From: an uncultured Oscillospiraceae bacterium
GTDB lineage: Bacteria; Bacillota; Clostridia; Oscillospirales; Oscillospiraceae
Assembly: GCA_947627085.1 (NCBI GenBank)
Contig: CANQUO010000047.1
Location: 1 to 12,785, forward strand
DNA: 12,785 nucleotides
Direction: 5' to 3'
Shown: one piece after another, positions 1 through 6,768 of the stretch
How positions within the stretch are numbered: position 1 is the first letter of the stretch
How the letters are laid out: each line of letters starts with the position of its first letter
The notes under the pieces: model-generated
The model's input: the letters and a program-made list of their open reading frames with translations, nothing else
Database searches by the model: none
What the model was told of the DNA's origin: nothing
Made by a program: the position numbers and the translations under genes

Positions 1-2
1 AC

Positions 3-863
3 GCCAACGACAACATCATGGGCGAGCGGGTGTTCTTCGTGGCCCTGGTCATGGGCATCCTGGGCTTCATCGCCTTCCGCTTCATGATCGCCAACACCGT
101 CATCCGTGTGGAGGACAACGTAAAGGTATCCGAGGAGCGGCCGAAGTTCAACGTGCTCAAGGCCATGAAAAACTTCATGAGCAACCGTCCCGCCGTGGGC
201 GCCACCCTTGCCGCCATGGGCATGTTCCTTGGGATGCAGGGAGCCTCCGCCGCCGTGACCGTGCTGTTCCAGTCCTATTTCCATAACGCCCGAATCTCCG
301 GCCTTGTCTCCATGTTCTCCATGTTGCCCATTATCTTATTCACGCCTCTGGCGCGGAAGATGGTGGGTAAGTACGGCAAGAAGGAGCTCTCCGTAGTGGG
401 CGCCATCGTCAGCATCGCCGCCTGTGTGATGATGCTGATCCTGCCCATCAGCCCCGACGGCAAGGGCATCGGCATCTACATCGGCTGTCAGCTCATAAAC
501 GCCCTGGGTATGGGCATCTACTCCACCGTCAGCTGGTCCATGATGGGCGACGCCATCGACTACAACGAGTGGAAGCACGGCGCCCGCGAGGAGGGCACCG
601 TCTACGCCCTCCACTCCTTCTTCCGCAAGCTGGCCCAGGGTCTGGGGCCGTCCCTTATCCTGGTCATTATGGTGGCTCTTGGATACGTGGAGGAAAACGA
701 GGGCAACCAGGTCGCCGAGGTGGCGCGCAATATGCGCTATCTCGTCCCGGGCGCGTACCTGTTCTCCGCCGTCCTTCAGCTTGTGGGCCTGGGCCTCATC
801 TACAACCTGGACAAGAACACCCTCACGAAGATGGAGTCCGAGCTCAAAGAGCGCAAGGCGTAA
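3..863 (+). CDS. GPH-family sugar:cation symporter, C-terminal part (5' end outside window)
   Basis: The frame is open from the left edge, so this is the C-terminal ~286 residues of a protein of about 450-490; the ATG at 18 is not a credible start because coding continues upstream of it and it falls within a membrane region. The product is a multi-spanning inner-membrane permease of the glycoside-pentoside-hexuronide:cation family (MelB/YicJ type). The signature is a DAIDYNEWKHG...EEGTVYALHSFFRKLAQG stretch at about nt 550-650, which matches the family pattern D-x-x-D-Y-x-x-x-x-x-G-x-R-x-E-G followed by F-x-x-K. A charged tail follows the last membrane segment. Two tandem TAA codons end it (861-866). 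It sits directly upstream of a second GPH gene and of mannonate-pathway genes, so a uronide or uronate is a reasonable substrate, but specificity is inferred from context only. Confidence 0.88.
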   Translation, partial: ANDNIMGERVFFVALVMGILGFIAFRFMIANTVIRVEDNVKVSEERPKFNVLKAMKNFMSNRPAVGATLAAMGMFLGMQGASAAVTVLFQSYFHNARISGLVSMFSMLPIILFTPLARKMVGKYGKKELSVVGAIVSIAACVMMLILPISPDGKGIGIYIGCQLINALGMGIYSTVSWSMMGDAIDYNEWKHGAREEGTVYALHSFFRKLAQGLGPSLILVIMVALGYVEENEGNQVAEVARNMRYLVPGAYLFSAVLQLVGLGLIYNLDKNTLTKMESELKERKA

Positions 864-975
864 TAACGTTGCCGGGCCCTGTTGTGACCGGACCCTTGCC
901 CTCGCGGCAGGCCTGACATAAACCGCCCTCTGGGGCGAAAACGGACAAATTTCTCAAAAAGAAAGGGGAAACATT

Positions 976-2448
976 ATGAAAGGCGACATATCCAAGTACC
1001 GCGGCGAAAACGGTATACACCGGGTACCGCTTTGGCGCATCGGGGGCTTTGCCCTCAACAACACCGCGACCAACCTTTATCTGTTCCTGATGAACTACGT
1101 CTCCTACTACCTCGTGGGATTCGTGGGAGTGGTCTTTACTGTGGCGGGAAGCTTTTCCATGATGATGCGCATCTGGGACGGCGTCACCGACCCGTTCATT
1201 GGTTTCGTGGTGGACAAGACCAACGGCAAATTCGGCAAGAACAGGCCCTTTATGGTCATCGGCAACGCGATCCTTCTGGTCACCAGCTTTATCCTCTTCC
1301 ACGTGACCCACAAGCTGCCTGAGAGCATGCCCATTCGCTTCGGGTTCTTCATTGTGATCTCGGCCATCTACTACGTGGGCTACACCTTCCAGTGCGTAGT
1401 GACCAAGTCCGCGCAGACCTGCCTCACCAACGACCCCAAGTAGCGCCCCCTGTTCACCTGCTTTGACGCTGTTTACAACACCGCCCTGTTCTCCGGCTTT
1501 GCTATCATTGGTGCCAACCTCTCCACCAAGTACGGTAGCTATACCTCCACCGAGTTCTTCCACACCATGTGGATCATCGTGGCGGCCGCCTCCGCCGCCT
1601 GCACCGCCATCGCGGTAATCTCCATCGCCCCCAAGGACCGCATCGAGTTCTTCGGCACCGGCAAGCCCGTGAAGCTGGGCCTTAAGGACTACTGGGACAC
1701 CCTCAAAAATAACCGCGCCATCCAGATGCTTGTCATCTCAGCCTCCTCCGACAAGCTGGCCTCCGCGGCCAAGACCAGCGTGATTACCGTCATTATGTTC
1801 GCCATTGTGGCCGGCGAGAACAGGCTCAGCGGCATCCTGACAGGTATGACCACCGTACCCGTGATGATCCTCTCAGTACTCTGCGTTGGCGCACTGGCAA
1901 CGAAGCTCGGCCAGAGGAAGGCCATGCTCTACGGCTCCATCGGCGGCATTGTATTCAACGCTCTTCTGGCCGTTTTGTGGCTCTTCGGCAATCCGTCCAG
2001 CATGAACAACGGCAACGGCGGCCTCCACTGGGGCTTCTTCGCCGTCGCCCACATCGTCCTGACCGTCATCGTCGGCGGTTTCCAAGGCGTCTCCGGCAAC
2101 ATCGTCATCCCAATGACCGCCGACTGCGCCGACTACGAAGTCTACCGCACCGGCAAATACGTACCCGGCATGATGGGTACCCTCTTTTCCTTTGTGGATA
2201 AGATCATTTCCTCCTTGGCCCCCCTGATCGCAAGTCTCATGCTGTCGGCCATCGGCTTTAAGACGGAGGTACCTGACATCAATACCCCCTATTCAACCTC
2301 TCTGCACTATGTAGGCGTGTTCCTGTCCTACGGCATCGTGATCATCGGACTGCTCTTCAACCTGGTCGCCCTTAAATATTACCCGCTGACCAAGGAGAAG
2401 ATGGAGGAGATTCAGGAGAAGGTCGCCGAGATTAAGGCTAAGGTCTGA
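976..2448 (+). pseudogene. Second GPH-family sugar:cation symporter, interrupted by an in-frame TAG
   Basis: ATG 976 follows AAAGGGG at 962-968 with a 7-nt spacer. The frame runs 155 codons, hits TAG at 1441-1443, then stays open in the same frame to TGA 2446-2448. Read through, it gives 490 residues, normal for the GPH family. The N-terminal part reads as a typical permease start (RIGGFALNNTATNLYLFLMNYVSYYL, then MRIWDGVTDPFIGFVVDKTNGKFGKNRPF, the family's cytoplasmic loop motif). The codon sits in a conserved loop, NDPK-stop-RPLF, where I expect Gln (CAG) or Glu (GAG), one base from TAG. The part after the stop has no ribosome binding site before its first ATG (1567), so independent translation is unlikely. 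The C-terminal signature is divergent from the upstream paralogue: ADYEVYRTGKYVPGMMGTLFSFVDK. Options are a recent nonsense mutation, a sequencing error, or suppression. All else looks intact, so the lesion is recent. Confidence 0.85.
1441..1443 (+). other. In-frame amber codon inside the GPH symporter gene
   Basis: TAG at codon 156, preceded by AAG and followed by CGC. The frame is identical before and after, with no insertion or deletion needed. The following base is C, a context known to weaken termination. None of the 13 recognisable gene ends in the window uses TAG (7 TAA, 6 TGA). Confidence 0.9.
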
Positions 2449-2489
2449 CATCATCCGAAAATACTGAAATCTATTTATTTATAAGCATT

Positions 2490-2493
2490 GGAG
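2490..2493 (+). promoter_or_regulatory. Ribosome binding site fixing the TM2 gene start
   Basis: GGAG lies 6 nt before ATG 2500. It overlaps the only upstream alternative start, TTG 2488, which has no binding site of its own. Confidence 0.7.
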
Positions 2494-2499
2494 AATATC

Positions 2500-2799
2500 A
2501 TGGCAGACAGAAAATCAAAGCAAAAGCCCGTGCGCGAGGGCCCCATCTCCCGGGCCATTACCGCCTTTTTCGACAGGCGTGAAAACCGGGTGAAGATTCC
2601 GGTGTCAAAAAGGACATACATTCTTTTGGCGATTTTTCTGGGTATCATCGGCGCCCACCGGTTTTACGCACATCACTGGATAGTGGGAGCACTGTACCTT
2701 GCCACCTGCTGGTGCGGCGTGTCTGTCGCCATGACTGTCATTGACATTTTGGCCGTGGTCCCCATGCAGGCGGACGAAAACGGCAAGATACTCCTGTAA
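2500..2799 (+). CDS. TM2-domain membrane protein
   Basis: A 99-residue protein. Residues 1-35 are basic and hydrophilic (MADRKSKQKP...FFDRRENRVK); residues 36-88 form a TM2 domain with two membrane helices. Visible family features are the G-x-x-G-A-H-R-F-Y turn (G48, G51, H53, R54, F55, Y56) in the first half and the conserved Asp (D82, in VIDIL) near the end of the second helix. I chose ATG 2500 over TTG 2488 because GGAG is correctly spaced only for the ATG. TM2 proteins have no settled bacterial function. The gene lies 51 nt after the interrupted symporter and 62 nt before the HAD gene, on the same strand, so it is probably co-transcribed, but nothing in it suggests a sugar role. The short spacer upstream is AT-rich and could contain a promoter, though I cannot define one. 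Confidence 0.85.
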   Translation: MADRKSKQKPVREGPISRAITAFFDRRENRVKIPVSKRTYILLAIFLGIIGAHRFYAHHWIVGALYLATCWCGVSVAMTVIDILAVVPMQADENGKILL

Positions 2800-2803
2800 C
2801 TCA

Positions 2804-2834
2804 ACGCGCGGGCGGGGTTCGCCCCGGCCCGCGT
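2804..2834 (+). terminator. GC-rich hairpin with TTCG loop between TM2 and HAD genes
   Basis: ACGCGCGGGCGGGG (2804-2817) faces CCCCGGCCCGCGT (2822-2834) across the loop TTCG. The stem is almost fully paired, with one bulge and one mismatch. It is followed by ACTTTAAAC rather than a true T-run, so it would terminate weakly or act as a transcript-processing or stabilising structure within the operon. Confidence 0.45.
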
Positions 2835-2845
2835 ACTTTAAACTG

Positions 2846-2853
2846 AAAGGTGG
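2846..2853 (+). promoter_or_regulatory. Ribosome binding site fixing the GTG start of the HAD gene
   Basis: AAAGGTGG stands 8 nt before GTG 2862. The other candidate, GTG 2850, lies inside this site and has nothing suitable upstream, so 2862 is preferred. Confidence 0.7.
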
Positions 2854-2861
2854 AAACGCCT

Positions 2862-3698
2862 GTGAGCGTTTTAGATACATACGTTAAAAAGCACGACTAC
2901 CTTGTGTGCGTGGACTCCGACGGGTGCGCCATGGACACCATGGACTGCAAGCACATCTACTGCTTCGGGCCCTGCATGGTAAAGGAGTGGGGGCTGGAGC
3001 GGTGGAGCGGGCCCATTTTGGAGCGGTGGAACGAGATAAATCTCTACTCCATGACGCGGGGCATAAACAGGTTCAAGGCCCTCGATATGATGCTCACGGA
3101 GGTAAGCGCGAAATATACGCCCGTGGACCATTTGGAGGACCTGACCGCATGGGTAAACTCCGGCGCGGCGCCGTCAAACGATGCTCTCCAAAAGGCCATT
3201 GACGAGACGGGGAGCCCGATTTTAAAAAAGGCCCTCAGCTGGTCGAAAGCCGTAAACGCCGCAATCGTCAAGCTCCCGGAGGAGCTGAAAAAGCCCTTCG
3301 AGGGGGCAAAAGAGGGTTTGGCGGCGGCTTCGGAATTTGCCGACGTAGCCATAGTGTCCAGCGCCAACCGGGACGCGGTGGTGGAGGAATGGACGAAATT
3401 TAAGCTCCTTGACCACGTGGACATCATGCTGGCCCAGGACATGGGGAGTAAGGCCCACTGCATTGCCGAGATGCTGAAATTTGGCTATGACCCTCAGAAG
3501 GTCCTGATGGTTGGCGACGCTCCCGGCGATCAGGACGCGGCAAAGCAGAACGGCGTACACTACTATCCCATCCTCGTCCGTCACGAGGCGGCCAGCTGGG
3601 CCCATATACCCGACGCCTTCGCCAAGCTCAGGGCGGGGGAGTACAGCGAGGCCGAGAAGGGGTACGTTGAAGCGTTCCTGCGCAATCTTGGCGCGTAA
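2862..3698 (+). CDS. HAD-superfamily hydrolase (probable phosphatase)
   Basis: A 278-residue cytoplasmic protein with all four haloacid dehalogenase motifs. Motif I is the D-x-D pair in VCVDSDGCA, with nucleophile D18 and acid/base D20. Motif II is the Ser of VSSANRD (about S166). Motif III is K197 in GSKAHC. Motif IV is G-D-x-x-x-D, residues 218-223 (GDAPGD), binding Mg2+. A helical cap of about 130 residues lies between motifs I and II (roughly 25-155), as in C1-cap HAD phosphatases. The first motif ends in Cys (DSDGC) where Thr or Val is usual. The substrate is unknown; its place between a sugar transporter and a glycoside hydrolase suggests a phosphorylated sugar or sugar acid, by inference only. 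Start GTG 2862 is chosen from the ribosome binding site. TAA end; the GH3 gene follows after 33 nt. Confidence 0.85.
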   Translation: MSVLDTYVKKHDYLVCVDSDGCAMDTMDCKHIYCFGPCMVKEWGLERWSGPILERWNEINLYSMTRGINRFKALDMMLTEVSAKYTPVDHLEDLTAWVNSGAAPSNDALQKAIDETGSPILKKALSWSKAVNAAIVKLPEELKKPFEGAKEGLAAASEFADVAIVSSANRDAVVEEWTKFKLLDHVDIMLAQDMGSKAHCIAEMLKFGYDPQKVLMVGDAPGDQDAAKQNGVHYYPILVRHEAASWAHIPDAFAKLRAGEYSEAEKGYVEAFLRNLGA

Positions 3699-3731
3699 GC
3701 GACATCACATATCAAAAAGGAGGAGATAACC

Positions 3732-5480
3732 ATGGTTGACCTTAAAGCGAAGCCCTTTTACTTAAATGATGAGCAGATAAAGTGGGTGGAGGACACCATC
3801 GCCTCCATGACTCTGGACGAAAAGATAGGACAGCTCTTCGTCCTCATGCAGGCCGGCCCCGCCGCCACGGAGGAGCAGATTGCCGGCAAGCTCAGCGCCT
3901 TCCACCAGGGCGGTTTGCGCTGGCAGGGCGGCAACAAGGACAGCACCTATTTCCAGAACACCACATATCAGAAGCACAGTAAAATACCTCTCCTTATCGC
4001 CGCCAACTGCGACGACGGCGGCAACGGCGTATGCCCGGAGGGGACCTTTGTGTCCACCGCCGTGGAGGCGGGAGCCGGCGACGTGGACGAGACGGCATAT
4101 CACATGGGCCTTGTGGCGGGCCGCGAGGCCACAGCTCTCGGCGTAAACTGGATGTTCAATCCGGTGGCCGACGTGTACATGAACTGGCGCAACACCATCG
4201 TCAACACCCGCTCCTTCGGCACGGACATCGACCGTGTGATCCGAGGCGTCCGGGGCTACATCCGGGGCATCAAGGCCGCCAACCCCAACATGGCCGCCTG
4301 CTGCAAGCACTTCCCCGGCGACGGCGTGGAGGAGCTGGACCAGCACCTGGCCCTGGGCGTCAACAACCTCTCCGTGGAGGAGTGGAACGCCACCTTCCGC
4401 AAGGTATATGAGACGGCAATCGACGAGGGACTGGAGTCCATCATGGTGGGCCATATCGCCTTGCCTCAGATGTCCAAGCACCTCAGACCAGATATGACGG
4501 ACGCGGAGGTCATGCCCGCCACCCTGGCCCCGGAGCTCATAACCGACCTTCTGCGCGGCGAGATGGGCTTCAACGGCCTTGTGATTACCGACGCCTCTCA
4601 CATGATCGGCATGTCCGCCATGTCCAAGCGTTGCGACGCCGTCCCCGGCGCGTTCATCGCCGGGTGCGACATGTTCCTCTTCTCCGACCAGCCGGAGGAG
4701 GACTACGGCTACGTCAAGGCGGCTCTTGAGGACGGCAGACTCACGGAGGAGCGCCTGTCCGACGCCCTCCACCACATCCTGGGCCTGAAGGCGAAGCTCC
4801 ATCTTTATGAGGAGAGTGTTCGCATCCCCGACCCCGCCCTGAAGGACAAGTGGATTGGCTGTGAGGAGCACAAGGAGTACACCCGCACTGCCGCCGAGAA
4901 GTCCGTCACCCTGGTGAAGGACACCATACACATGGTCCCCGTAAACCCCGCCGAGAAAAAGCGCGTCTTTCTGGTGTACGTCCAGTCCACCCCCACAAGC
5001 AAGGGCTACAAGGGCGACCCGGTGAAGCAGGTTGTCGTCGAGGAGCTTGAGCGCGCCGGCTTTGAGGTCCACCTTTGCCCCAACTTCCACGACCTTGAGG
5101 TGGAGCGCGGCGTCAGCCCCATGAATATGGCCCTGATGATGTCCCACGGCACCCGCGCCCAGTTCGCCGCCGAGAACGACTTGGCCCTCATTGTCATCAA
5201 CGTGAAGGGTTACGCTCAGGAGAACCACGTTCGGCTTCGTTGGAGCTGTAACCACTCCTGCGAGCTTCCGTGGTACAACCTGGAGATTCCCACGGCGGCG
5301 ATCTCCCTCAATTACACAAATCACATGATAGACGTGCCCAACGTCCACACATTTATAAACGCCTACGCCCCCGACCGGGCCTGTATCCGCGCCGCTGTGG
5401 AGAAGCTCACCGGCAAGAGCGAGTTTGAGGGCGTGGCTGAGGACACGGTGTTCTGCGGGCGCTGGGACACACGGCTGTAA
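3732..5480 (+). CDS. Glycoside hydrolase family 3 protein (beta-N-acetylhexosaminidase/NagZ-like)
   Basis: A 582-residue enzyme with no signal peptide, so it should hydrolyse imported glycosides in the cytoplasm. The GH3 N-terminal barrel spans about residues 15-355: MTLDEKIGQLFV at 26-37, KHFPGDG at 192-198, and the nucleophile region NGLVITDASHM with D287. In NagZ-type enzymes the acid/base is an Asp-His pair in a D-S-H motif after KHFPGHG; here D203 and H205 are kept, with Gln between (DQH), and the first His is Asp (D197). Residues ~375-582 form a C-terminal alpha/beta region of GH3_C type. Start ATG 3732 follows AAGGAGGAG (3717-3725). The uxuA gene follows 12 nt after the stop. Annotation by family would be beta-N-acetylhexosaminidase; the neighbours point to a uronate-bearing substrate, so exact specificity is open. 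Confidence 0.9.
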   Translation: MVDLKAKPFYLNDEQIKWVEDTIASMTLDEKIGQLFVLMQAGPAATEEQIAGKLSAFHQGGLRWQGGNKDSTYFQNTTYQKHSKIPLLIAANCDDGGNGVCPEGTFVSTAVEAGAGDVDETAYHMGLVAGREATALGVNWMFNPVADVYMNWRNTIVNTRSFGTDIDRVIRGVRGYIRGIKAANPNMAACCKHFPGDGVEELDQHLALGVNNLSVEEWNATFRKVYETAIDEGLESIMVGHIALPQMSKHLRPDMTDAEVMPATLAPELITDLLRGEMGFNGLVITDASHMIGMSAMSKRCDAVPGAFIAGCDMFLFSDQPEEDYGYVKAALEDGRLTEERLSDALHHILGLKAKLHLYEESVRIPDPALKDKWIGCEEHKEYTRTAAEKSVTLVKDTIHMVPVNPAEKKRVFLVYVQSTPTSKGYKGDPVKQVVVEELERAGFEVHLCPNFHDLEVERGVSPMNMALMMSHGTRAQFAAENDLALIVINVKGYAQENHVRLRWSCNHSCELPWYNLEIPTAAISLNYTNHMIDVPNVHTFINAYAPDRACIRAAVEKLTGKSEFEGVAEDTVFCGRWDTRL

Positions 5481-5492
5481 GGAGGAAAAACC

Positions 5493-6495
5493 ATGAAAAG
5501 CTCATTTCGCTGGTACGGCGACAGTGACCCCGTGACCTTAGACGAGATACGGCAGATCCCCGGTATGCGCTCCATCGTCAGCGCCGTCTACGACGTGAAG
5601 CCCGGCGAGGTCTGGCCGGAGGAGAGCATAAAGCATCTGGCCGACGAGTGCCGTGAGCACGGGCTTATTTTCGACGTGGTGGAGTCCATACCCGTCACGG
5701 AGGAAATCAAGCTGGGCCGCCCGGAAAGGGACCGGCACATTGAAAATTACTGTGAGAACATAAGAAGATGCGCAAAATACGGCGTCAAATGCGTCACCTA
5801 CAACTTCATGCCCGTGTTCGACTGGACGCGCACACAGCTTGACAAGGCCGGCGCGGACGGCCCCACTGAAGGACGACATACATCTGCCCGGCTGGGACTC
5901 CAGCTACACCCAGGACGAGGTCCGGGACCTTATCCGTGCCTACGGCGAGATAGGGGAGGAGGGACTTTGGAGCAACATCGAGTACTTCCTCAAGCGTGTT
6001 ATCCCCGTGGCGGAGGAGTGCGGTGTCGTGATGGCCCTCCACCCGGACGATCCCCCGTATCCTATCTTTGGTCTTCCCAGAGTTGTCACCAATGAGGCGA
6101 ACATCGACCGCTACCTCTCCATCGTGGACAGCCCGTCAAATACGCTGTGCCTGTGCACCGGGTCCCTGGGGTGCTCTCCCGCCAACGATATTCCCAAGCT
6201 TGTTCGCAAGTACTCCGCCATGAAGCGCATCGGCTTTATGCACCTTCGGAACGTTAAAATTCTCCCCGACACCTCCTTTGAGGAATCTGGGCACCTCACC
6301 AAAAACGGCTCCCTGGACATGAACGCCATCGTGAAGGCGCTGGTGGAAACGGGCTTTGACGGGTATTTCCGCCCGGACCACGGGCGGATGATTTGGGGCG
6401 AGACGGGCAAACCGGGCTACGGCCTCTTTGACCGCGCCTTGGGCTCTGCCTACCTCAACGGTCTCATCGAAGCCAACGGTGGCGTGATAGAGTAA
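5493..6495 (+). pseudogene. uxuA: Mannonate dehydratase UxuA, broken by frameshift and probable short deletion
   Basis: UxuA dehydrates D-mannonate to 2-keto-3-deoxy-D-gluconate. ATG 5493 follows GGAGG (5481-5485). The first frame gives good UxuA sequence for about 123 residues (FRWYGDSDPVTLDEIRQIPG, VTYNFMPVFDWTRTQL) up to DG at 5856-5861. From about 5863 homology continues one frame over, PLKDDIHLPGWDSSYTQDE, to TAA 6493-6495, about 210 residues. The second part keeps HPDDPP, CTGSLG, HLRNVK and RPDHGR, which carry the metal ligands (His, Cys, His, Asp) known from ManD/UxuA structures. The two parts total ~333 residues against roughly 350-360 in Firmicutes homologues, and the family loop between DGST and MDPL seems missing, so I infer a loss of about 45-55 nt (3n+2). 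As given, a frame-1 product would end at 6095 after ~77 unrelated residues. Confidence 0.88.
5856..5866 (+). other. Frameshift/deletion junction in uxuA
   Basis: UxuA homology leaves the first frame after GAC GGC (5856-5861) and resumes in the next frame with CCA CTG (5863-5868). Both expected flanks of the missing loop contain GGAC-like sequence, so a microhomology deletion is possible, but the missing bases cannot be reconstructed here. Confidence 0.75.
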
Positions 6496-6496
6496 A

Positions 6497-6763
6497 ATGG
6501 ACGGTGACAAAAGCGTTGACCTCTGCCCATACTGCGGTGGAGAAATGACGGCGGGCCGCATATACAGCGACGGCGGCCACGCGGCGTGGTGGCTCCCCGA
6601 CAGCGCGGAACCGGGCGTATTGGTTACCGAAAAATCACTTGAAAAGCGCGGCGGTTTTTCCCTGGGAGGGGCCACGAAGATAGGATTTTTCGCCACTGAG
6701 CGGCCCGTGAGCCTCTATTGCGCCAGCTGTGGAATACTTATTACGAAATTACGGAAAGGATGA
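6497..6763 (+). CDS. Small zinc-ribbon protein, DUF6487-like
   Basis: An 88-residue protein with two Cys pairs, CPYC (C10, C13) and CASC (C75, C78), expected to form one zinc ribbon. Between them lies GGEMTAGRIYSDGGHAAWW, then a segment rich in Gly and charged residues. The CPYCGGEM-x-x-G-x-I opening with a W-rich stretch is what I recall of the DUF6487 family; the assignment is from memory. No enzymatic function is known. ATG 6497 starts one nt after the uxuA stop (TAA 6493-6495) and has only a weak binding site (GATAGAG), so translational coupling is likely, and the uxuA frameshift may therefore lower its expression. Its TGA ends 5 nt before the SDR start. Confidence 0.7.
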   Translation: MDGDKSVDLCPYCGGEMTAGRIYSDGGHAAWWLPDSAEPGVLVTEKSLEKRGGFSLGGATKIGFFATERPVSLYCASCGILITKLRKG

Positions 6764-6768
6764 TATAA

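Noticed and set aside
924..937. Short hairpin CGCCC-TCTG-GGGCG as a terminator between the two GPH genes
   Set aside because: Only 5 bp and no T-run; the two genes are probably co-transcribed.
844..1563. A 239-codon minus-strand frame over the GPH gene junction
   Set aside because: Low-complexity translation lacking motifs, antisense to a clear transporter gene.
1567..2448. Separate 293-residue transporter from ATG 1567
   Set aside because: The same frame is coding for 41 codons before that ATG back to the TAG, and no binding site precedes it.
3762..5348. A 528-codon open frame on the minus strand opposite the GH3 gene
   Set aside because: It is a by-product of strong GC bias at third codon positions in GH3; the translation is His/Val/Gly-rich without recognisable motifs, and GH3 is unmistakable on the other strand.
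5850..5870. Programmed ribosomal frameshift in uxuA
   Set aside because: No slippery heptamer or stimulatory structure is apparent, the family does not use frameshifting, and part of the protein also seems deleted.
5839..6495. Separate gene starting at TTG 5839 for the C-terminal UxuA part
   Set aside because: No ribosome binding site, and it starts inside the upstream frame; the first residues (TRPARTA) are out-of-frame translation. A broken uxuA explains it better.
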